A stretch of DNA of 64,000 bases from Cyclina sinensis (lineage: Eukaryota > Mollusca > Bivalvia > Venerida > Veneridae). The translations under genes and the position numbers were made by a program. Under the pieces are notes generated by a model. The model was not told where the DNA came from and searched no databases. It saw only the letters and a program-made list of their open reading frames with translations. The stretch covers positions 28,705,290-28,769,289 of the forward strand of contig JAAONU010000016.1 in the NCBI GenBank assembly GCA_012932295.1, given 5' to 3'. Positions 34,480 to 45,200 of the stretch are shown here, one piece after another. The first letter of the stretch is position 1. The number at the start of each line of letters is the position of its first letter.

Positions 34480-35765
34480 TATAGCGTAACTTGGCGCAAT
34501 ATAGCGTAGCAAAAGGTACTGTAGTATTGTAGAGCATAGCGTTGCGAACTGTAATTTAGTGCTGAAGAGAGTAGCATACTGTAGTGTAGTGTTCTGTAGT
34601 GTAGTGTTGAAGAGCGTTGTATAGCGTAGTGTATTGCTCTGTAGTGTAGTGTTCTAGAGCGTTGTATAGCGTAGTGTAGTGCACTGTAGCTTAGTGTTAT
34701 AGAGCGTTGTATAGCGTAGTGTAGTGCACTGTAGTGTAGTGTTGTAGAGCGTTGTATAACGTAGTGTAGTGCACTGTAGTGTAGTCTTGTAAAGCGTTGT
34801 ATAGCGTAGAGTAGTGCACTGTAGTGTTGTGTTGTACAGCGTTTCATACTGTAGTGTAGTGTTGAAGAGCGGAACATAGCGTAGTTTAGTGCGTAACATA
34901 CTCTATTGTAGTGTACTGTAGTGTAGTGTTGTAGAGCGTTGTGTAGCGTAGTGTAGTGCTCTGTAATGTAGTGTTGTAGAGCGTTGTATAGCGCAGTGTA
35001 GTGCACTGTAGTGTAGTGTTGTAGAGCGTTGTATAACGTAGTGAAGTGCACTGTAGTGTAGTCTTGTAAAGCGTTGTATAGCGTAGAGTAGTGCACTGTA
35101 GTGTTGTGTTGTACAGCGTTGCATACTGTAGTGTAGTTTAGTGCGTTACATACTCTGTTGTAGTGTACTGTATTGTAGTGATGTACATCGTCGTATTGTT
35201 TAGTGTGGTGCACTGTAGTGTAGTATTGTAGAGCGTAGCATACTGTAGTGTAGTGTTGTAGAGCGTATCATACTGTAGCGTAGCGTGCTGTATTGTAGTT
35301 TTGTAGAGCGTTGTATAACATAGTGTAGCTTACTGTAGTGAAGTTTTGTAGGGCCTAGCATACTGTAGTGTAATATGTTGTAGTGCAATGTTGTAGAGCG
35401 TTATAAAACGTAGTGTTGTGTACTGCAGTGTTGTGTTGTAGAGCGTAGTGTAGCATACTACATTGCAGTGTTGTAGAGCGTTGCATACTGTAGTGTAGCT
35501 TAGTGTTGTAATGCGTATCATAGAGTACTGTAGTGCAGTGTTGTAAATCGTATTTTTCTATAGTGTAGTGTTGTAGGGCGTAGCGCACTGAAGTGTAGTT
35601 TGTAGAGCATAGCATAGTCTTGTGCTGTGTGGTATTGTGGAGCGTAGCGCACTGTAGTGTAGTGTTGTAGAGCATAGCGTACTGAAGTGCAGTGTTGTAG
35701 AACGTAGAATACTGTGATGTAGTTTCTAGAGCGTAACACAGCGTTGTGTAGCTAGTAAACGTACC
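34480..35765. repeat. 45-bp tandem array, open on the minus strand
   Basis: Units built from GTAGTGTAGTGTTGTAGAGCG and TTGTATAGCGTAGTGTAGTG. GCACTGTAG recurs at 34681, 34726 and 34771, and GCACT at 34816, with a 45-bp period. The period is a multiple of three and stop-poor, so minus-strand frames of up to 252 codons arise (Tyr/Thr/His/Leu-rich). A block near 34726-34858 recurs near 35006-35135. It lies in an intron of the ShKT locus. Confidence 0.9.
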
Positions 35766-36096
35766 CTGACATTTCATTCACAGGAGTTAGAGGAAAACAG
35801 TCGGAATAATAATTTACATTATCAAAAGATAATGAATGAATCCAGTCTTAACCTTTAAATATCAACAGGTGATAAATTCAGTCTGATTTTATCCTGACAA
35901 AATCTTCAATATTGTGTAGTAGTAATAAAAGATAATTGCTTAAAATTTCAAGTTTTGTCAAATTTATTCACTGAGTTGGTTGATTGATTTAATATTTTGT
36001 CTGGTTTCGTTAAGTGATCACAGAAACTATTTACTGCTTATATTTTCCTCAAAGCCAATTAAGAAAATGTTACAGAAGTGTTTCGTCATATTTTAG

Positions 36097-36210
36097 GGGC
36101 AGAACCAGAGAAGCGCCAGTTCCACGCCAGTCATCATCACCATGGCGGTACCCATGATTGTTGGGACGGAACTTCTACAGATCCTTACTGTAATACCGCG
36201 GCACCTAATG
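36097..36210 (+). CDS. ShKT locus His-rich exon
   Basis: 114 bp, phase 1-1 (TATTTTAG / GTACGG). It encodes EPEKRQFHASHHHHGGTHDC then WDGTSTDPYCNTAAPN, with two cysteines and a His cluster that could bind metal. The donor end is embedded in a 40-bp minisatellite. Confidence 0.7.
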
Positions 36211-39200
36211 GTACGGTTATAGGCTTACTGTAATTCCGCGGCACCTAATGGTACGGTTATAGTCTTACTGTAATTCCGCGGCACCTAATGGTACGGTTAT
36301 AATCTTACTGAAATACCGCGGCACCTAATGGTACGGTTATAGGCTTACTGTAATTCCGCAGCACCTAATGGTACGGTTATAGTCTTACGGTAATGCCGCG
36401 GCACATAATGGTACGGTTATAGGCTTACTGTAATACCGCGGCCCGTAATGGTACAGTTACAGGGTATTCTAAGTAACAACTCCTTTCAGAAAAAAAATAA
36501 GTGCACGGCTGCTTGATATAAAGAAGGCAGAATTAAAACATAAAAAGTTATTGATTCACAAGGTTTAAGTATAAAACAAGATACAAAAGCAATGCGAGAA
36601 ATTTTGCAGTACTTATAGAAGAATGCTTAGTGTAGGTTATATCAGGAAAGTTCTTGGAAAGCTAGTAATTGTAAAAAGAATCAGTAGACCAACTTTCTTT
36701 CATATGTCAAATAAACGTGCTGAAAAGTACCAAAAAGAATAGCAATTACAAAAAGAACTACCGAAAACACCACAATCTCTTACAAATGACCGGTTATTAT
36801 TAAAGATCATGTGTTTCCCAGAAAGTCGAGATTTGTAACCAATCACTGCTTGCAAAAGTTGTTTTTACATCAAAATGATAAATGACTTGGTGTTGCCAAA
36901 TGGAATTTTCCAAAGACCCATCTGTATGCTTCGGGCCACTTGCAGAATTAGTATTTTTAACTGTGAACTTTTATAAATACTTTGTATTTATGTTTTAGTC
37001 CAAGAAACAACACCATCTTCTTCCATCCAGGGATCCACAGGTCTGTTGTTTTATTCATTCTGACTTATATTCTGACCAGAACCTCTATATTCTCTGTGCT
37101 TTTGGGCGTTTTTCTTTATTCCACTTGGTCAAGTAGTTGTTATGATCGCATACTTTTAATCCTTTTCATCCTTACTGATCTCGGTCTTTGGTTCAAACTT
37201 TGCTGAAGACGTAAAACGTTTAATGTTTTTGTTCAAGAAAAAATGCAGCATTTCATTATGGACAATTCTGTTGCAGAGTTCATGGGAACCAGCGTTAAGT
37301 GTCTTGTTCGCTTATATCATCTTGTTAAATGCTATTATCAGGTCCGACAATTTTTTAACGGGAGGGTAAGCACAGAACAAGCGTTTAAAAATTATAGATC
37401 CTAGGGACAATATCTGACAGCATTAAGAACTATTTTGATGTACCTTCATCGTATTAAAATATTATCCAAAATAATCAATTGTACATTTGAAGGATTTCCA
37501 GGAAGCGAGTTCCATCCACACCCGATGCCGCATCCAGACTGGGATTCCAAACCATCAACGAATGCACCACGTATGATAATATTTACTTAAAAACTGTAAA
37601 CATTTACAAAATGTATCTCAGTTTTTTTGTTTCGATTTTTTGCGTAATTCTTTTATGTTACCCTCTAATTAGTGAAACATGTATGTTACTGAAATCATGA
37701 GCATGTTTGCAGTGTACAGTTGGACGGATGCATTTTTGTAGGTATTCAGTAAAAATTTAATCATTTACATTGTAGGAATACGTGAATCACAAACGACCCT
37801 CAAGTTTTTAATGATAATTATTACACATGAAAATGATATATATTGATATATGTTGAATTTGTAGAGACCACCGCACCACCTTTGAGCACTGAAAGTGTCA
37901 CACAAACAGGTGAGAAAAACATCAAAGCATTCAAAACTGGCGTTTGAAGTACGAGTACATGCAAAGAGTTACTCCAAAAAGCTAAGCTAAAACTGAAATG
38001 TTGCTTTCATCCGTCGAAATTTCTGCGCATCGTATATAATGCTAACAAGTATAATACTATACAACCGGTGCACATAGGACTAGAGGTTACCCCTCCGTCC
38101 GTCACTCAAACTTTTCATCTGTCCGTAATATCTGGATCAAGTGAAGTCAAGTTTATTAAACATGGTACTTAAGTGAATACTGACGTTAAGATAACACAGC
38201 TTATTAAGACCCCTTTGCTACCGTTCCTCTGTATCTCGTCCGTTAGAAGGAAAATCTAGATCCTACAGTTACTGAAAAATACAGGGACTAGGTTCATCAA
38301 CCTTTTTATGTCACAATGATAGATAGTAATATGTGCTTTATGTTCTTACATTTCAAGTTTGCTTTTCATTCCTGTATTTGTACATCTGTCTGTCCGACTG
38401 AAATCACAAACAAACCATAAAGAAAAATCTTGGTTTATAAAACTGTCTATTATTTGTTAGTAGATAGCCATATTTAGGTTATTAGCATAAGTTTAAAATG
38501 TGCTCTTCGTTTATGTATAAGTCTGTTTGTCTGTTTTTTGACTGTTTGTCTGTCTGTCCATACGGAAAGTATGGAATCCTGCAATGAAAATGTCGTTCTA
38601 CAGCTAAGGAAGTTAGATTCATGAAACCCGGCCAGTGGACCTTTCATGGGGCAAACTTCTCTAATTATGACCGTGGAAACAAATGTTGCAAAATACATGT
38701 GCACCGTGGATCTTATTATAATCCCTAAAGTACCTGTACTAGCAACATGAACTTTTACTTCCACAGGTTTCTCAGTAGGGGACTTCTGTATTTACCAAAG
38801 TTCTTGAAAATTACGATTTTTTTTAAATAGTAAAGCCACCTGTGGCAACTGGGCACGAGACACCTACCAATGTGTATTCGAAAACTACAACAACAACTCC
38901 TCCAACAGAGTCAACTCAAAGCATGACAACAACTACAGATGTACCAGGTTCAGTCGCTACAGACACTTTAACGACGGTAACAGATGGTCCAGCTGTGTCG
39001 TCTGCGCAGGTCACGACGCCGCCGGATATGAATACAACAGACTCACAAACTATGTCAAATGTTTCGACGTCTGCTCCTGGAATTTCAGTAGGATCGACGA
39101 GTGGTGTAAGCGGGACACCTGATTCGGGAAATACCAATTCCGTAGTTACTCAACAACCCAGTGGACCTTCAACAACAGGTTTAGCTGTAACAAATGAAAC

Positions 39201-42200
39201 GATAACCACTCAGTCCGCAGCTGTCAACACATCGTCACCAGCAGGCACAGTGTCTCCAGGACAATCATCTCCCAGCGTATCTAATCAATATTCAAAGTCT
39301 ACAGGCACTCCGCTAAACGTTACAACCTCAGCAGGCACCCCTCTACCATCTTTAACGGCATCTACTGCCGCGCCTCTGGTTACTGGCACGACTGCTGCTG
39401 CTGTGGTCACGGACGCGCCAGACACCACGCCAACAACACCAGGAACAACACCAGGTAAGTTCATATGATTTTGCATTATTATAACTGGCTTGTGCTACGT
39501 ACAGTGGATGTGCTTGTTGAATAGATTTAACAAAAGTAATAAGATAAGATAGATCATGCAATAAGACTTTTGATTTGCTTACATTTGTATAAATGTGTTT
39601 TGTTGTTGTTGTTTTAATCAAGTAGTTTTAAGACCATATATCATGAGGCTGCTTCCTCTTTTAGGAAAAAACCCTTAATACAGCTGATTTAAAACTCACT
39701 TGTGAGGATTTTAAGCTTTAGATATGACAAAAAGCTTCGAAAAAGTGTGAAAAAAATCGTGTGGCTTTGTTGTGTAGATGCCGTTTTAAGAGCGTGACTT
39801 CAATTATTTCCAGTACCATGTGAGGACACCGTAGACAATTGCGCAATGTATGGAAAGAGTGCCTGTGAATCGGAAGTGTATAGACCATGGGCCAAGGCGC
39901 ATTGTAGCCGTTTCTGTGGCTTCTGTGTACCAGGTAAGGCCTCAGTAAATGCACATTTCTATATACTGCATAACTGTCTGATTACAGTAACATGTGAATG
40001 TTTTAACAGATGCTGTATACATATTTGAGCAAATAAAGGCTTTTGAGCACTAGGTTAATGTAATAAGAACCAAAAGTCTAGAAGGTAAATGGTTAAACAA
40101 TTAATTTTACAAGATACAAAATTCATCGAATAAAGGATTCTATAAACCTGATATATGTACCTGTAAATGTTTAAACAAAAATGTTTTCTTTGTAAGGGTT
40201 ATACAGGTTTATGTGTAGTAACAGAATGCTTGAGCAATTAATAGTTTCGTTATGTCTGTTTCAGCTTTCATGATCTGAATGTTTGAACAAATAAAAGATC
40301 CAATATAACACGCGAATGTTTAAAATGTATATTTGCATGAGATTTTTTTCATATGTGTCCCAGTTAAGTGTATCCGTCTTCCAGATAATGTTTTAACATA
40401 CAAAGCTATCCTAAATGTTTAAACAAATTAAGATTGTCTGTGCACTAATAATTAGATGAATAAATGTACTTTTGTATACCATGTAGATATTGTTTGAAAT
40501 CTCGTTTTATGGTTAACAGCGTATATAAAGCATTTTTCATTGTACCATATAAATAATACGGTGGGTATCAAGAAAACACGTTTCTTTGAATCAGGTCTAA
40601 CAAATACACAAGAATGTGTACAATGTAATGATTAAACAAATGAAAGTTTATGTATACAATGTAATGTTTTAACAAATGAACGTTTATGTGTACAATGTAA
40701 TGTTTTGACAAACTAAGATATATATTTACAATGTATTGTTAACAACTGAAAGCTAATGTGTACAATGTAATGTTTTATCAAATGAAAGTTTTTGTGTACA
40801 ATGCAATGTTTAAACAAAAGAACGCTTATGTGTACAATGAGATATTTAACAACTGAAAGGTTATGCGTACAATGCCATGATTTAAAACTGAAAGTTCATG
40901 TGTACGAAGTAATGAATCAACAGATGAGTATTGATATGTACAATGCAATGTGTTAACAAATGAATCTTTATGTGTACAAGGTAATGTTTAACAAATTAAA
41001 GTTTGTGTACAATGTAATGAATCAACAAATGAGTATTTATATGTACAATGCAATGTGTTAACAAATGAATCTTTATGTGTACAAGGTAATGTTTAACAAA
41101 TTAAAGTTTGTGTACAATGTAATGAATCAACAAATGAGTATTTATATGTACAATGCAATGTGTTAACAAATGAATCTTTATGTGTACAAGGTAATGTTTA
41201 ACAAATTAAAGTTTGTGAACAATGTAATGAATTAACAGATGAACATTTATATGTACAATGCAATGTAATAACAAATGAATCTTTTTGTGTACAAGGTAAC
41301 GTTTAACAAATTTAAGTTTGTGTACAATAGAATGTTTTAACAAATGAAAATTTATGTGTATAATGTAATGTTTAACCAATAAAAGCTAAGTATACAATGT
41401 AAATGTTACAGCTAGTGTACGTTTTTGGTGCACGATGTGAAAGTTTTGTTCTTTAACAAGAAACATTTTCTTAAGAGTGAATGTTTCTCTAAACAAAATG
41501 TTTTAGATTATACATATTTCTTTGAACATTGTAAATCTTTTTAACGACGAACCTTTTTGGGTACTATGTGTAACCCCTTTGTGGGGGGTCAAGTGGTAAA
41601 AGGTTTCTTTCCGTTAATATATAATTCGTTTTTTTTTCAGTGACCCTTACTCCTTTCGAGTGTAAAGACAAGCTGCCCAACTGCGGTGAGTTTGATGGCG
41701 GCGACCTCTGCACGTCCGAATCTTACTTTGCCTGGGCAAGAGAAAATTGCTTCTCCTACTGTGGTTTTCCACCGTGTGGAAGTAAGTGATACAACTATTC
41801 CTTTTATTATTTGAATTACAAAGACTTATAAGAGTTGTAAGATTTGCTTATGTGACTTATTTGAGCAAACCAAAAGAACATTAAGAATTTTAGCTTCTGT
41901 TCCTTTAGCAAAAAAAAAAAAATAATAAAAAACCTGATAAATATATATGGACGACTTACGATGGAAGGGAAAAATGGAAAAGACAAGACAAGACAAATAT
42001 CTTGCTTATGTACAACCGGTCTGCGTTTTACTAAGGAATACTCTAGAGGCTTTATGTTATGACTTTGTTGTGTCTTTTTGAAAGCTTGCTTTTTTATCGT
42101 GCATATTCTTATATTGTGTCTTTTTATAAGCTTGCTTTTTTATCGTGCATATTCTTATATTATGCATTTTATGTTTCTTCATGACTTTTTTCTTTTTAAC

Positions 42201-45200
42201 CAAGCAAGCTTGGAAGAAGGGGATGCTATTTTTCGATTTTGATAATCAAGTGAAAGCATAACACTTTAACGCAAAAAATATGAAGTGTTCGAAATAAGAA
42301 CAGACTGTTAACTTTTGAAAATTGTGAGCTGACTCCACAATTTTTTTTGCTTGTTATCTTTTGATCTAATCTGGCGGTATTTCCTTTGCTCGTCATATTA
42401 CATTAAAAACAGCCAGTGAATGTATGCTCACTTTTTGTTTGCTTTTGCTTCTTCTGTTTACTGGTCTCAAGTTTTTGTTCCGTCGGTTTTTTTTCAGCGA
42501 CGACTCCACCAATGACCACAGTTAGAATGCAGTAAAACGGCCTCTGTTCTCTCGTGGGAACTATCGCGCTTTTATTTTTGTTTCATTGTCGCATATTTCT
42601 TTATTTAAATACAGTATCTTTTGTACACAGCTTGCTTTGTGTTCAATACCCAGTCTAGATTTCGAATTGCGCATTTAATCAAGTACATTTCGCTTAAGTT
42701 TGTAATGACTGGTCAAAAGAAATGCAGAGCAATTCATTTTTATAGAATGAAATATGGGTTTGTAATTCAGCAGCAGTAACATGATATATTAGGCATGTAT
42801 TAATCACAGCCAGCTAACTAGTGTTTAACATAAAAAACAACGGAAATGGGAAATTAACAACAAAAATAAATATATTATGCATGATTAATTCACACAATGA
42901 TAGCTTTTATATACACACTCATTATACTTATTCGCTTTATTTCGAAAAAACAAAAAAAAAACAAAAAACAAAAAAACCACACAGACACAAACTGGACGAA
43001 ACAGAATTATTCAGACGGTGTGATACAGAAGGCTAGGAATTGTCCCTTGCCTTTTGCTTTTGTAAAACTTCTTGTAGAGTATTTTTTACGCTCATTCATC
43101 TCGCTTTGGGAGTCCCTGTAGGCAACTGCTTTGACGAAGAGCAAACATTCAATACTGTTCTGCTTTTATATTTCCGTTTCTGCATTTCTAAACGCACACT
43201 TAAAGCATATTCTTCACAAATTTACTTTGTATCTTTGATCAAAACTGTGTCAACGGGTCGAATCACTGACAATCTAAATATGCGTCAGACATACCGCGCT
43301 TTTCTTCTAGTCATTTTCGACAAATGCCAGATCATCTGTTATGAACGCTTAAGCTTTGCGCTTCCCGTGCTCAGATGTTTGGATATGGTGAGTGATATAA
43401 GACCGACATGAATTTTTCATTTTACCCTGTCCTTTGAAAGTTATTTGAGTACATCAAACCGTTTGAATTGTAATGAGCACTTGCTTTCAGTATGGAAAGC
43501 CATAGTTGTCCTGCTTCCTATTTTACGAATATAACAATCAACGTTACTTAAACCGTATTATACATCTAACAAATATAAATACCCTCAGATAACACAGGGG
43601 AAAAATCGACAACAGTAGCATCAGCCCCTGTCACTACACAAACCTCTGTGCTAAAGTCAGGTGATTCTAGTAAGTATCGTCTATTATGTTGTTTCGTTTT
43701 GATAGGAAGAATAAAGATTTAAAGAGGATATGTCTTAAGACAAGCTTAATGTAAACACAGCGGGCTAAATGAATAAGAAATTGGAAATTGATGCAGTTTC
43801 ATCAAATGCGTGTAGATTATAATCATTGTGAAATTGCTGTTTTCATTGAAACGTTAATACAGAATATGAATGGAGGCGCCCAGTAGCAGAGTCATAGCTT
43901 TTGAAGTATTGTGCTCTATGTACAGATACGGTTACAGGTTCAAGAATTTGTCTGATATTTCTAACAATTTAAAGTAATAATCTAAGATAAGTATATTCAT
44001 GTAATATAGTTATCTACACCTAAGGTAAAACTGATCAGAATAACTAAATACTACATACTTAAGAGGTACCAATTTCGATGCCTAAGATTGATAATGGATT
44101 TACATACGGGCTACTATTTCGAATGCTTGTTGTGAATTATTCTACGACAGCTGCGACATTCCATAGTAAGGTAATGACTTGTCCTTTGGTTCCAGATTGT
44201 TCGGACGTGCTGGACAGCTGTATAGACTATACGGACGCCAAATGTCTCGGTATATATGAACCGTGGGCTAGATCACACTGCGCCTTTCGTTGCGGCTATT
44301 GTCCAGGTAATGCCTTTCAACTTTTGTCCTTATTTCACTTCGAATGGTATTTTTTCTCTCCAGCAAAGCATCCTAGGTGAGTGTAGTTATAATATAATAG
44401 CTAGTTTATTATGTAATGATCTTACCTATGCTGTAGGAATAGCCTATTCAGTAGTGTAAAAATTTGTACAGAAATTGGGCATGTATAAGTATGATAATTA
44501 TTTTGTTGTCAGCTTTACTAGGCTTTCAATTTTAAAAATCACCTATATAATAACTATTTTGAAAAAAATATAAAGGTTTACACTTGTGATTTTTTTGTAC
44601 TGCTTCTTTCAGATTTTTATCCGTGTGAGGACACAAACCCCGACTGTGATAAGTACCCGAAAAATTCGTGCGTACAAGATTCATTCAAAGGATGGGCAAG
44701 GAGGAACTGTCGAAAATATTGTGATCTTTGTGCACGTAAGTAAATTGCTGTTTTTGCATATATCACGTATAAAAATTGTTAAACTGTGGTTACAACAGAA
44801 TCCATCAAAGAAAATACAGTGGTTGTGGACTTAACCATATATGTATGCTGTTATGAAAGTATTAGGAGTAAGATCTTATAGCTATCATTGTGTAATACTA
44901 AACCATGTGTCGAAAAATGGGGAAAAATCAGTAGCGGATAAAAAAAATATGATAAAATGCCTTTCTTTTATACTGATCAGCAATAAGAAACGATGCTCTC
45001 GTATTTACACTTTATATTGTCAGAAAACAGACGTCTGCTGCGTTTAGTTATTTTTGTCTCAGAAAACTATGATATGGAGTATTTATTAATACTTGTTTGG
45101 AACGGTAGTTTGATTGCACAGTAGTTAGGGCGTTTTTCTCTTGGTTTGGAATATTCCGGGTTCAAATCCTAGCAAACGGATGACGTTTGTCCTTGGGCAA

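Noticed and set aside
34455..35777. Minus-strand Tyr/Thr/His-rich proteins of 252, 140 and other lengths
   Set aside because: They are overlapping frames of one 45-bp array in an intron. Composition follows from the repeat, with no independent coding signal.
44151..44165. 15-bp microexon (CTGCGACATTCCATA) between AG and GTAAGG in phase 1
   Set aside because: Phase fits, but the acceptor tract is poor and there is no supporting homology.
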